A DNA stretch of 64,000 nucleotides, taken from assembly GCF_024707125.1 (NCBI RefSeq), contig NZ_JANQAH010000007.1, positions 496,001 to 560,000 on the forward strand. Reading direction: 5' to 3'. Below the pieces are notes generated by a model that saw nothing but the letters and a program-made list of their open reading frames with translations, did no database searches and was not told the DNA's origin. Below, piece by piece: positions 8,522 through 17,605 of the stretch. Position 1 is the first letter of the stretch, and the number at the start of each line of letters is the position of its first letter. A program made the translations under genes and the position numbers. This stretch comes from Devosia sp. (GTDB lineage Bacteria; Pseudomonadota; Alphaproteobacteria; Rhizobiales; Devosiaceae).

Positions 8522-10531
8522 GTGAAGCTGTTTAAGGCGCAGGTCCAGAATTATCGCAGCATTCGAGACACCGGCGAATTCGAGATCGAGGGGATCAAGA
8601 CCATCCTGGTGGGCCCGAACGAGGCGGGCAAAACGGCGGTGCTACAGGCTCTCCAGAGGTTAAAGCCCCCCGCGACGGTTCGCCCCTTGAATCCGCTGAG
8701 AGACTACCCGCGGGCTCTGTACAACGACATCGCAACCGGAAAGGTGAAGCCCGGAAGCGTCAAGGTTGTTATCGGTCAATTTGCGCTCGATTCCGACGAT
8801 CTGGCATTGTTGCCCGATGGCTTTGGCAGCGCGGGCAACGTTTTTGTCGTTACGCGATACCTCGATGACGCTTTGCGATATCATTGCACGTCAGCACCGG
8901 CGACACCGTACTACAAAGATTTCAAGATTGATCTGGCGCGCATGGCGGCGCACATGGATCGCGGCGATATCGCAAAGCCCGCGACAGCCGCTTTGACCCA
9001 GCTAGTTAGCGGCTGGGCGGACTACACTTCGGTCACCGGCACGCCTGCGACCTCGCTGATCTCTTGGCTCGAGAACAACATTGCCTTGGTGGACGAGGAT
9101 GACGCTCGCGAAACCAAGAGACACGAGGACCTGATCGCGAAGATCGAAGTCTATAGGGCCTATCAACAGGCGTGTGCTGAGCTGTACAAGCGAGTGCCCA
9201 AGTTCATACTGTTCAGCAACATCTTTCGCGTTCGGCCGAACATCCACCTCGAGCATCTGGCCGCCCGGCTCGAGAACAACGACCTCGACGACGAGCAATA
9301 CGACTATGGAAACAGCTGTCTCCTGAAGCTCCTGGGGTTCACCGCTCGGCAGCTGTCCGATTTAGGAAAAGTGAGTTCGCCGGCCTCCCACGATCAAGCG
9401 GGTCTAGATCGTGTGCGTGAACAGTTGGATAGTCGAAACTATCAGCTCAATGCCGCCAGCGTGCGGTTGTCACGTGAGATCAAGGAAATCTGGAATCCTG
9501 ACGAGGGGAAGGGTGAGGCCAGTAAGCTGCGCTTGATAGCCGATGGCCAGTATCTCAAGGTTGTCGTCGAAGACAGTGTCGGCGTTGAGGTCGAGTTGGA
9601 CCAACGTTCTGAGGGGTTCCAGTGGCTGGTTTCGTTCTTCGTTGTCTTCTTCTCCGAAGCCGAAGGGGAACATGCCAATTCAATTCTCCTCTTGGACGAG
9701 CCTGGCGTCAGCTTGCACGCGATTAAGCAGCGAGATTTCCGCAACACCATCAGCCGTCTCGCCACCAAGAACCCGACCATCTACACCACGCACTCACCAT
9801 TTCTCGTTGGTCCTGACGAGCTTGATATCGTGCGTGTCGTGGAGATGACCGATCGCGAGGTTGGGACCAAAGTTCACACATCGGTTACCTCAAGTGATCC
9901 TGCTGCTTTACTCCCGCTGCAGGAAGCCCTCGGCTACGATCTGGCTCAGAGCCTGTTTGCGAGCCAGAGAAATCTGATCTGCGAGGGACTTACAGACTAT
10001 TGGTATGTTGAGGCGACATCACAAATGTTCGTTGCCGATGGCCTCACAGGTTTGAGTGAAAAGATCGCGATCGTGCCCAGCAATACTGCCAGCAAGGTGG
10101 TCTATTTCGCCACAATTCTGACGGCGCACAATCTGAAGGTTGCAGCGCTTTTGGACTCGGACAATGCTGGCGATCAGGCAGCCAGCCAGGAAATCCTCGT
10201 ACACCGGCTTGGAGCGAAGCGCATTCTGCGGACTGCCGACTACACTGCCCCGAAAATTCCAAAGGCTGAGATCGAGGACCTGCTTCGAGACACCCTCATC
10301 GCGATCTCTGCGAAGGAACTCGGAATTGATGTCACCGCTGAGGCTGCTGCATCTCCGACATCACCCTTGGTTGACATTCTTGCTACAAAAGGCGGCTCTG
10401 CATTCTCGAAGTACAAGCTCGCGAAGGCCTACATGCGCTGGACCAGGGAGCACGGCTCGGCCGATCTGTCCGAAGCGGAACGTTCCGGTTGGACCAAGCT
10501 TTTGGCGGCGATAAATTCCTCGCTGAAATAG
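8522..10531 (+). CDS. OLD-family ATP-dependent nuclease (AAA + TOPRIM)
   Basis: 669 residues. Walker A GPNEAGKT at 31-38 follows an SMC/RecF-type N-terminus (FKAQVQNYRSIRD). The D-loop/Walker B ILLLDEPGVSLHA lies near 388, followed by a THSPFLV switch. The C-terminal TOPRIM domain shows the glutamate in ICEGLTDYWYVE (~485) and the acidic pair in LLDSDNAGD (~542). OLD proteins are DNA nucleases used in phage exclusion and in the Gabija system. No UvrD-type helicase follows, so this is not Gabija. The start is GTG, with GGGGGAAGAG just upstream. The gene at 10576 follows 44 bp later and is the likely partner. Confidence 0.85.
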   Translation: MKLFKAQVQNYRSIRDTGEFEIEGIKTILVGPNEAGKTAVLQALQRLKPPATVRPLNPLRDYPRALYNDIATGKVKPGSVKVVIGQFALDSDDLALLPDGFGSAGNVFVVTRYLDDALRYHCTSAPATPYYKDFKIDLARMAAHMDRGDIAKPATAALTQLVSGWADYTSVTGTPATSLISWLENNIALVDEDDARETKRHEDLIAKIEVYRAYQQACAELYKRVPKFILFSNIFRVRPNIHLEHLAARLENNDLDDEQYDYGNSCLLKLLGFTARQLSDLGKVSSPASHDQAGLDRVREQLDSRNYQLNAASVRLSREIKEIWNPDEGKGEASKLRLIADGQYLKVVVEDSVGVEVELDQRSEGFQWLVSFFVVFFSEAEGEHANSILLLDEPGVSLHAIKQRDFRNTISRLATKNPTIYTTHSPFLVGPDELDIVRVVEMTDREVGTKVHTSVTSSDPAALLPLQEALGYDLAQSLFASQRNLICEGLTDYWYVEATSQMFVADGLTGLSEKIAIVPSNTASKVVYFATILTAHNLKVAALLDSDNAGDQAASQEILVHRLGAKRILRTADYTAPKIPKAEIEDLLRDTLIAISAKELGIDVTAEAAASPTSPLVDILATKGGSAFSKYKLAKAYMRWTREHGSADLSEAERSGWTKLLAAINSSLK

Positions 10532-10575
10532 TTTGGGAGTTCTGATCGGGACGCAGCCACGATAGGAGGGGCAAA

Positions 10576-11508
10576 TTGGGGAAACAGGCCGACGCAGCCT
10601 TGGCTGCACGCTTGGCGGATTGGAAGTCTGCTTTCAAAGACGAGGTAACAGGTATCCAGACAATCATGGACGACATGCTCTGGGACTATGCCGCATTTCG
10701 CACCGCGATCAGCATAGTTTATCTGGCCAATCAACGGCAACGGGCGAACAATCCGCAAGACGACGCCGCTACTCTCAACCAGATGCTCTTCAATCTCTTA
10801 GCGAAAGGATATTGGTCCAGTTTGCTCCTGGGTGCCCGGAAGCTCTTGGACGATGGGCCGATACGGGGACCTCGGGGGGTGAATTCGCTCCGGGCAATCC
10901 TTAGTGACATCAAGGCTGTTCAGCCTAAGCTCACCCGCCGTGTCTACGTCGAGAAGCTTCGGATGGCTCGCTACGACCTCGAAAAATTGCAGCAAGTAAA
11001 CTGGGAAACGTTGAAGGCTGCCAATGGAATGCCGATCTGGGGTGACCCTGCACTTATGCAAAGTGATTTTGCTCACAGGGATTTCGACTATTTGAGCGGG
11101 GTCAAACCGGCCGACCGGACCGAGCTAGACCTGATCGACCCTATGGTTTTTGACCTGTTTGAAAGCCGTCTGGCCCAACTTGACGAGATCAGCGAGCACA
11201 CCTCCACGCACATTGCCCATGCCGGTAACGCCGAGAGCCGCCTAGGTAAAGGCCTAGAGCAGTTCGACATGCGCGACGCGAGGGAAGTCCTGAAGGCTCT
11301 AAAGGAGCTCAGCGACCGTATCGGGCTTTGGTTTGCGGATTCCGGCGTCGCGACGCTCGCCGTTTACCAGGGTGACCAGTTTGAGGCACTTGACCTCCCC
11401 GCGGTCGCTTCCATTGATCTGCCAGAGCTTGAGGCCAACTGGGGCATTATCGACCAGGACATTGATTCGTGGACCTTGAGTCCAGAGGAGCTTCTGACGG
11501 GAGGTTAG
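10576..11508 (+). CDS. HEPN/AbiU2-like helical protein next to the OLD nuclease
   Basis: 310 residues with a TTG start behind AGGAGGGG. Mostly helical. The N-terminal half (DYAAFRTAISIVYLANQRQ, then LLGARKLLDDG..SLRAILSDI) and the later ISEHTSTHIAHAG resemble AbiU2/HEPN-type proteins, which include RNases used in abortive infection. I cannot confirm an intact R-x4-6-H active site. Its position directly behind the OLD gene suggests a two-gene defence unit. The family call is tentative. Confidence 0.55.
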   Translation: MGKQADAALAARLADWKSAFKDEVTGIQTIMDDMLWDYAAFRTAISIVYLANQRQRANNPQDDAATLNQMLFNLLAKGYWSSLLLGARKLLDDGPIRGPRGVNSLRAILSDIKAVQPKLTRRVYVEKLRMARYDLEKLQQVNWETLKAANGMPIWGDPALMQSDFAHRDFDYLSGVKPADRTELDLIDPMVFDLFESRLAQLDEISEHTSTHIAHAGNAESRLGKGLEQFDMRDAREVLKALKELSDRIGLWFADSGVATLAVYQGDQFEALDLPAVASIDLPELEANWGIIDQDIDSWTLSPEELLTGG

Positions 11509-11660
11509 TAGATCCTCAACGAGGTTTCCGCCTTCGGCTTTCAACGTTGTGATCAACCATTGTTGTCGGTTAGCTTCCGACCCCATACAGGACATCGGCA
11601 GTCGCCAAGAAGTTGCCGTAAGCAGCCGTGCCCGCTAGAGGGCGACGAGCAAGTTGAACA

Positions 11661-12726
11661 CTAGCCGTGGCTGTGCCCGTGGCGATGGTGAAGGTCGGGA
11701 TAGTGTGGGTGCTTGTGCCGCAACGGTTCGTGCCGGTGCCAGTGCGAGTGCGGTTCCGTTATCGGGCCTTCGTGGGTGTGGTGGTGGTGCTCGTCATGGG
11801 TATGAGCATGGTCGTGCTCGAGCGCTTCATGGTCATGTTCGTGGTCGTGCCGTTCGGCCAGGTGCAGGTACAGTCCGATCGCCATCAGTGTCCCGGCGCC
11901 CACCAGCTGCCAAGTGATGGCGTCCCGGAAGATCGCGATCGCAAGCACCGAGCCGATGAAAGGCGCGAGGGAGAAATAGGCGCCCGTCCTCGCCGTGCCT
12001 AGGTGTCGCAGCCCGAGCATGAACATGACGAGGCTGACACCGACACCCGAGGAAGCCGACGACGGCACCGGCTCCGATCAGGCCGACGCCGGGCAGGCTG
12101 GCACCCAGCGAAAGCGCGAGCACAAGGTTCGTCGATCCGGCGACCAAACCCTTGATCATGGCGATCTGCACCGGGTCGGCGGACGACAACTTGCGGGTTA
12201 GGTTGTTGTCGATACCCCAGCTCAGGCATGCCGCCGCGATAAACAGGCTGCCGGTATCGAGGCTGAGGCCCGTACCCGTCCACGATAGCAGGACGGCTCC
12301 AGCGAGGATGGCTGCGGCACCAAGGATCAGCCGGCGGTCGACGTTCTCGCGGAACACGATCCAGGCGATGGCCATCGTGGCCAGGCTCTCGAGGTTCAAC
12401 AATAAAGATCCGGATGCTGCGCTCGTTTGGGATAGCCCGAGCATGAGGAACATCGGTCCCAGCATGCCGCCGAACAGGATCACCGCCGCCAGCCAAGGCA
12501 GATCACCGCGCTTCAGAGATGCCTCCGGAGACTGCAGGCCGATCAGCGGACGACCCACGTGCACGATGGCCGGGCCGACGCCAGCACCGAGGTATAGGAT
12601 ACCTGCGAGCAGCCATGGATCGACGGAGCCGATCAGAAGCTTGGAAAGCGGTGCTGAAGCGCCGAAGAGGACTGCCGAGCCTAGTGCTAAGGGCACTCCC
12701 GGCCAAAGAAGCGAAGTCTTGGTCAT
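11661..12726 (-). CDS. EamA/DMT-family transporter with His-rich tail (frameshifted)
   Basis: The N-terminal frame starts at 12726 (MTKTSLLWPGVPLALG) and is open with hydrophobic helices to about 12049. The protein then continues in another frame (GVGVSLVMFMLGLRHLGTA) to a TAG at 11661. One extra C in the CCC at 12046-12048 (G on the coding strand) explains the shift; restoring it gives FLGVGVSLV. The restored protein is ~355 residues with ten membrane helices and a C-terminal tail of about 60 residues in which roughly every second residue is His. Such tails bind Ni, Co, Zn or Cu, so a metal role fits the neighbours. The break may be real or a sequencing error. Confidence 0.7.
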
Positions 12727-12992
12727 TCCTCAAGTTAGCGCAATTTCGGGGACGTGCCAACGGAGGGTCGCGGCTAGAGGCAGTCCGCTTCAACTCTCAT
12801 CCGCTCATTCGCTGCCAATCCGCCTCCCACCCCAAATCCGAGCAGGGGCGCGCATCGAACGCTTTTTGGACCTAAGCCTTCTCTCTTGCTGTGCCCAAAA
12901 GCCGCCTCCGTTTGATACGCGCTAAAAGCTATGCCCTGGAGCCGGGGAAAGTCTGAAGCCGCCACTAAAGGCAACGCCACACGCAACGCCAT

Positions 12993-14186
12993 CTAGACCT
13001 TTATGAGGGCAGCTGTAACGTACATGAACGCGACGCCGATGAGGAAGCCACTGAGCACTGGAAGAGTCAGCCAGTATTTCCCTTCCTGGCGAGTGGTGCG
13101 AAGGAAGTAAGACGTTACCTCAACCATGACCTGAAGGATTGCACCAGCTCCAACACCAAGCGCCAATGCTGACCACTGTGGTGCATAGGATAAACTGCCA
13201 AGCCACATGCCTAAAACGGCCGGCGCCCCGGCGAGGAGTGTCAACGCGACGAAGACCCAGAGGGAGGGTCTATTCCGGACCATCGGCGCAGCAATTCCAA
13301 TGCCTTCCGTTACGTTGTGGATTGCGAAACCCAGCACGAGAAAGGTACCTAAGCCTGCGGATCCAGCGGCGAACGCGGCGCCTATTGCCAGACCTTCACC
13401 GAAGTTATGCAAGCCGATCCCAATGGCGATGTAGGAAGCAAGGGCAATGCCTTCGGGGCGCCCGGCGCGCCTGCCAATTGCCATCAGCAACAGGAAGGTG
13501 GACAGCGCAGCCAGCAGAACCATCGCCTGGCCTTGAAATATGGCTGCCGCCTCCGCTGCAAGCTCCAGCGCCTCAAATGTCATGTCCACGAGCAAGAAGG
13601 TCAGCAAGCCCACGGTAAGGGCCAGGACGAAGCTCATTCCTGTGGCGCCGATACCTCGCATCGCGGGGTAGAACATCAAGCCGATCGCCACTGGCAGAAT
13701 TCCGACAATGGCACCGACGATTGCCTGTTGTTGCAATTGCCCCTGCGTCGCTTCCGGAGTCGGCACCGCTACGGCGATCTCGTGCTCGAAGGTGGTGCCC
13801 GTTTGCGTGACGATCTTGATCCGATGCGCTTCACCGAGGACCCAAGGATAGGCAATGCTGATCCAGGCGGTCGAGCCGCGGGCCAGTGGACCGGCAGGTG
13901 TCATGGTAAACATCCAGTAGGCGTCATCAACCTGCACCTGGGCGACGGTCATCGCTTCCGAGCCGCCGGCTCGGATCTGAAACTGCATGCCGGCGCTATT
14001 GAGAACAGTGCGTTCGAAGGTAACCGCCTCAACGGGAGGCGCGCCGTTGTTGAAGTTTTTGAGCGGGTCGGCTGCAGCAATCCAGGCTATCGTGATCGCG
14101 AGGACGAGCAGGGGCGCCAACAGCCACAAAAAGCGCCGGATTCGATCGGAGGTGGAAATGGCCGATTGGGGGGCTACTTCGTTCAT
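12993..14186 (-). CDS. ZIP-family metal transporter with extra N-terminal domain
   Basis: 397 residues. After one N-terminal membrane helix comes a ~100-residue beta-rich segment, probably periplasmic, which ordinary ZIP proteins lack. The ZIP core follows with the signature pair GLHNFGEGLAIG and AIHNVTEGIGIA, whose H, N and E residues bind metal in the transport path. ATG 14186 is chosen over the open frame to 14321 because GGTGGAGC precedes it and because it starts 2 bp after the stop of the oxidase gene, forming an operon. ZIPs move Zn, Fe, Mn or related ions into the cytosol. Direction and ion are not shown by the sequence. Confidence 0.85.
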   Translation of the reverse strand: MNEVAPQSAISTSDRIRRFLWLLAPLLVLAITIAWIAAADPLKNFNNGAPPVEAVTFERTVLNSAGMQFQIRAGGSEAMTVAQVQVDDAYWMFTMTPAGPLARGSTAWISIAYPWVLGEAHRIKIVTQTGTTFEHEIAVAVPTPEATQGQLQQQAIVGAIVGILPVAIGLMFYPAMRGIGATGMSFVLALTVGLLTFLLVDMTFEALELAAEAAAIFQGQAMVLLAALSTFLLLMAIGRRAGRPEGIALASYIAIGIGLHNFGEGLAIGAAFAAGSAGLGTFLVLGFAIHNVTEGIGIAAPMVRNRPSLWVFVALTLLAGAPAVLGMWLGSLSYAPQWSALALGVGAGAILQVMVEVTSYFLRTTRQEGKYWLTLPVLSGFLIGVAFMYVTAALIKV

Positions 14187-14188
14187 TT

Positions 14189-15328
14189 TTATTGCTCCAC
14201 CACGTCGAACATTCCCATCCAGCCCAGCTCGGTGAACTCGGCTTGATGGGCGTGAAACATGTACTGACCGGCTTCGTGATTGGCGTAGTTGAACTCGAGG
14301 ATTCCTCGTTGCGCCTGGCATTGCATGATTAGGTCCACGGTCTTTAGGGTAGGTGTAAGCGTCGTGCCGGTGTCGTAGTAGTCGAAGAAATTTGCGTGGA
14401 GATGGAAGGAGTTGATGGGATCAAACTCGGTCACGTTCACCAAGTAGATCCGAACTGGTCGTGATTTCTCAATGCGAATTGGCCGGTTCGAATAGGCATG
14501 AGCAACCGTGTTGACCGCGTATAACTCGTTCTCATTGTCAAAATTGGTGTCGAACGCATTCATCACCATGACCAGTTCCTGCCACCTTGCGTTTTCAGGT
14601 GTACCATGGAGCCGAGAGCGGGCGACCTCGGCCAGTTCGGGATGCAGTTCAGGATCGGGATCGATGACGAAGGCGCCGTACATGCCCTTGTGCATGTGCC
14701 GTTTCAACGGCAGGGCATGACAATGATAGAGATGGCAGCCGAAAGGCTTCGCGTCGAATTCGTAGATGAACTCCTCGCCGGGATTGATCAGTCCGGCACC
14801 AGGCACCCCATCCATGCGCCAAGAATGAATGCCGTGAAAATGCATGGAGTGCGGATGCGAGCCGTAATTGCGGAAGATGATCCGCAGGCGCTCACCCTCC
14901 TTGGCTCTCAATGCGGGCCCCGGAACTCTGCCGTTGAACGTCCAGGCGGGGAACATAACGCCAGGGGCGATTTCAATCTCCTTGTCGATGGCTTCGACCT
15001 CGAAGGTACGTAGCGGCCTGCCGTCTTCGCCCTCAGACAGAGTGCCGAAATCCCAGTCCGTCAGCATGGTCGACGGATCGAAACCGTTGCGCTGAGGATC
15101 CACCGACCCCACGGTCATCATCTGTCCATGCGCGCCGTCATGAGCACCGGGTGCCGAATAGGGATTTGAAGGTTGAGGCGAACTCTCTGATGAGGGGGGC
15201 ATTTCGTGACCAGCCATAGGCTGGGCGCCCACAGAAGTGGCCAATAACGCCGTTCCTCCCGCCGCCGCGATACCGCCGAGCAAAAGACCTCGACGCGTGA
15301 CCATATCGGTTGGCTCATCCGGGCTCAT
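14189..15328 (-). CDS. Two-domain multicopper oxidase, Tat-exported
   Basis: 379 residues with a twin-arginine signal (TRRGLLLGGIAAAGG) followed by a Met/His-rich linker. The copper ligands are visible in order: MHFHGIH, then YHCHALPLKRHMHKGM in the first half, SFHLHANFF and FHAHQAEFTELGWMG near the end. This is the layout of short copper-tolerance oxidases that oxidise Cu(I) or phenolics in the periplasm. ATG 15328 is chosen because AAGGTGA lies before it; the frame is open to 15358. It is the first gene of an operon with the ZIP transporter and is divergent from dsbB. Confidence 0.88.
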   Translation of the reverse strand: MSPDEPTDMVTRRGLLLGGIAAAGGTALLATSVGAQPMAGHEMPPSSESSPQPSNPYSAPGAHDGAHGQMMTVGSVDPQRNGFDPSTMLTDWDFGTLSEGEDGRPLRTFEVEAIDKEIEIAPGVMFPAWTFNGRVPGPALRAKEGERLRIIFRNYGSHPHSMHFHGIHSWRMDGVPGAGLINPGEEFIYEFDAKPFGCHLYHCHALPLKRHMHKGMYGAFVIDPDPELHPELAEVARSRLHGTPENARWQELVMVMNAFDTNFDNENELYAVNTVAHAYSNRPIRIEKSRPVRIYLVNVTEFDPINSFHLHANFFDYYDTGTTLTPTLKTVDLIMQCQAQRGILEFNYANHEAGQYMFHAHQAEFTELGWMGMFDVVEQ

Positions 15329-15467
15329 GCATTCACCTTTATTGCAATTGGTTCGCAACTAGATCGTGAATGCGTAGCTTTTGCAAGTGGGAATGAATTG
15401 CATCTAGGCTTATGACGGCCTGCTGCCGGAGTGAATCTTCGTAGTGGCGTGTGAGACGAAAAACCTC

Positions 15468-15498
15468 TTGCTCCTAGAGCGGCTAGAGGTCGTAAGAC
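15468..15498 (+). promoter_or_regulatory. MerR-type operator/promoter upstream of dsbB
   Basis: TTGCTC (15468-15473) and TAAGAC (15493-15498) are separated by 19 bases, the long spacer typical of MerR-activated promoters. The spacer holds a dyad: CTCCTAG and CTAGAGG. It is nearly the same as the promoter at 18547-18577, next to the merR-type gene. Confidence 0.75.
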
Positions 15499-15522
15499 TC
15501 ATCGCCAGCAATAGGAGCGACG

Positions 15523-15951
15523 ATGCCTACGAAAGCGGATGCAAGAAGTTGGACCTGGCTCTTCACGGCATGGGTGCTGGCGCTCGTTGCGACGCTTGGG
15601 GCCTTATTTATCGGCGAAGTGATGGGGCAAACGCCATGTGTGCTCTGCTGGTATCAGCGCATCGCGATGTTCCCGCTCCCAGCGATCTTGGGTGTCGGTA
15701 TCTATTTCGGGGATAAGAATGGACCATTCTATTCGCTTCCCCTTGCGGTCTCCGGGGCCCTCATTGCGGCCTATCACACCGCGCTGTTTTACGGCTTCAT
15801 CCCAGAGTCCATACAGCCCTGCACCGCCAACGGACCGTCCTGTTCCGACGCTGCCATGACAATTTTCGGCATCTTGCCGCTACCAGTCCTCTCGCTTCTG
15901 ACTTTTGCAGCGATTGTTTTCCTGCTTGTCCTAGCCCTTCGGAGATCCTGA
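15523..15951 (+). CDS. dsbB: DsbB-type disulfide bond formation protein
   Basis: 142 residues with four hydrophobic segments. The first periplasmic loop has the redox pair CVLC (TPCVLCWYQR) and the second loop has cysteines in PCTANGPSCSD, as in DsbB, which passes electrons from DsbA to quinone. It is slightly shorter than the E. coli protein. A TAGGAGC site lies before the ATG. The gene at 15954 encodes a DsbA-like protein and the two form an operon behind a MerR-type promoter, so they are probably induced by metal. Confidence 0.88.
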   Translation: MPTKADARSWTWLFTAWVLALVATLGALFIGEVMGQTPCVLCWYQRIAMFPLPAILGVGIYFGDKNGPFYSLPLAVSGALIAAYHTALFYGFIPESIQPCTANGPSCSDAAMTIFGILPLPVLSLLTFAAIVFLLVLALRRS

Positions 15952-15953
15952 TC

Positions 15954-16595
15954 TTGAACCGACGTCTTCTCCTTATTGCCACCGCGACCGTCGCGGTTGC
16001 CGTCTTTGTCGTCGCAACCTTGGTCTATTCGCGATCAACCTCTCCCCAGGCGACGACCGTCGAGACCAGCAGTCTGGTCCGTTTCGATTCGATCGTCGTC
16101 GGGGAGCAGCACGCACCAGTAACCATTGTCGAGTGGTTCGACCCCAGCTGCGAGGCTTGCCGGGCTTTTTACCCGATCGTGAAGCAGATCATGGACCGCT
16201 ACCCTGGAAAGGTGCGATTGGTTCTGCGCTATGCGCCACTGCATGAAGGCTCCGAGGAGGCGGTGCGCATCCTTGAAGCGGCGCGCAAACAAAACATGCT
16301 TATCCCCGTTTTGGAGGCAATGCTTGCAGCACAGCCCGCCTGGGCAGCGCACGGTTCGCCCAACCTTGAGCTGGCCTGGCAGGCCTCAGCCGCAGCTGGG
16401 CTGGATCTTCAGAAGGCTCAGGTAGACGCCCAGGGCGAAGATGTGACAGCGAGGATCAGCCAAGAAAAAAGCGATCTCGAAACGCTCGGAATCAAGCAAA
16501 CCCCGACATTTTACGTGAACGGGCAGGAGCTGGTCGACTTTGGGCCACAGCAGCTTGCTGATCTCGTTAGCGCCGAAGTCGCCAAGGCCGACTGA
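15954..16595 (+). CDS. DsbA-family thiol oxidoreductase
   Basis: 213 residues. A signal-anchor (LLLIATATVAVAVFVVATLV) precedes a thioredoxin-fold domain with the active site CEAC at 66-69 in WFDPSCEACRAF and a cis-Pro loop in KQTPTFYVNG. It starts with TTG, 2 bp after the dsbB stop, behind GGAGATC. It should oxidise periplasmic proteins together with the neighbouring DsbB, perhaps repairing thiols damaged by copper. Confidence 0.88.
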   Translation: MNRRLLLIATATVAVAVFVVATLVYSRSTSPQATTVETSSLVRFDSIVVGEQHAPVTIVEWFDPSCEACRAFYPIVKQIMDRYPGKVRLVLRYAPLHEGSEEAVRILEAARKQNMLIPVLEAMLAAQPAWAAHGSPNLELAWQASAAAGLDLQKAQVDAQGEDVTARISQEKSDLETLGIKQTPTFYVNGQELVDFGPQQLADLVSAEVAKAD

Positions 16596-16688
16596 CGGGA
16601 AACCTATTCCTTGTGGAAGGACAAGCGGCACACAGCCATCGCAACACTTTCGCCTCGCCAAACAGGGGAAGGCGGCCGCTTATTTGCT

Positions 16689-16712
16689 CGATCACGATCA
16701 CGATCACGATCA
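16689..16712 (+). repeat. Four tandem copies of CGATCA
   Basis: A perfect 6-bp tandem repeat in the 213-bp gap between the DsbA-like and YafK-like genes. One frame reads alternating Asp-His, so this may be a relic of a His-rich metal-binding protein. Confidence 0.5.
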
Positions 16713-16808
16713 GGAGATAATCTCGCGAAACGACCGAGCGCACCATGGCGGGTTACGCCACGGTAACTCCGAGGCTAGTAGCCTCAGCGCTCACACTGGA
16801 GGCCAGCT

Positions 16809-17588
16809 ATGGCGACCGTCTTTCTGCGCGCAGCGCTCCTGTTTATGGCTGCATTGGCATTGAGCGCATGCAGCCAGTTCGTCGGCGACAACCGTCACAA
16901 CGTTCCGCTGCCCAAAGCGTTGGTCGACAAGCTCGCCGCCATCGGCTCATCGCCGACCGAGCCCATGGTGATCCGCGTCTTCAAACAAAGTTCGGAGCTT
17001 GAAGTCTGGAAGAGGACCACCACCGGTGATTTCGAGCTGCTCAAGACATATCCGATCTGTAAATGGTCAGGCGCTTTGGGGCCGAAGGTCAAGGAAGGTG
17101 ACTATCAGTCACCGGAGGGCTTCTATGACGTCACGCCGGCGCTGATGAACCCCAAATCCAATTACTACCTGTCGTTCAATGTCGGCTTCCCCAACAAATT
17201 CGACCAGGCTTGGAACCGCACCGGTAGCTATCTCATGGTGCACGGCGACTGCCTGTCGGTGGGTTGCTACGCCATGACGGATGACGGAATAAAGGAGATA
17301 TATGCGCTGGCGCGCGAGACCTTCCGAGGCAACGGCTCGTTCCAGATACAGCTGCTGCCTTTCCGCATGACCGAGCCAAATCTGACTGCGAATGCCGCCA
17401 GCCCGCATATCGCTTTCTGGCGGGACCTGAAAGTTGGAAGCGACCTTTTCGAGACTACGCGTCGGCCGCCTCTGTGGGACGTCTGCGAGAAGCGTTACGT
17501 CTTCAACAGGACTGTACCGGGCGCTGCGCCGCTTGACCCTTTGGGGCCATGTCCACCAGGGCCCTCACCAGCTATGTCGACCTTGTAA
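16809..17588 (+). CDS. YafK-type L,D-transpeptidase-family lipoprotein
   Basis: 259 residues with a lipoprotein signal ending LALSAC, so the mature N-terminus is a lipidated Cys. The YkuD catalytic domain has the His and Cys in MVHGDCLSVGCYAM, and the arrangement FKQSSELEVW followed by GDYQSPEGFYDV is typical of the YafK branch. YafK-type proteins act on peptidoglycan or release bound lipoprotein. It stands alone between dsbA and a convergent gene at 17606. Confidence 0.82.
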   Translation: MATVFLRAALLFMAALALSACSQFVGDNRHNVPLPKALVDKLAAIGSSPTEPMVIRVFKQSSELEVWKRTTTGDFELLKTYPICKWSGALGPKVKEGDYQSPEGFYDVTPALMNPKSNYYLSFNVGFPNKFDQAWNRTGSYLMVHGDCLSVGCYAMTDDGIKEIYALARETFRGNGSFQIQLLPFRMTEPNLTANAASPHIAFWRDLKVGSDLFETTRRPPLWDVCEKRYVFNRTVPGAAPLDPLGPCPPGPSPAMSTL

Positions 17589-17605
17589 AAAGGTATCGGA
17601 CTGCC

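Noticed and set aside
8522..11508. Gabija defence system
   Set aside because: The OLD protein fits GajA in part, but no UvrD-type helicase follows.
12774..12992. Small gene in the gap between the EamA and ZIP genes
   Set aside because: The open frames there lack a ribosome site and protein-like composition.
16689..16712. Replication iterons
   Set aside because: Only four 6-bp copies, with no initiator gene or AT-rich region nearby; a His-codon relic is likelier.
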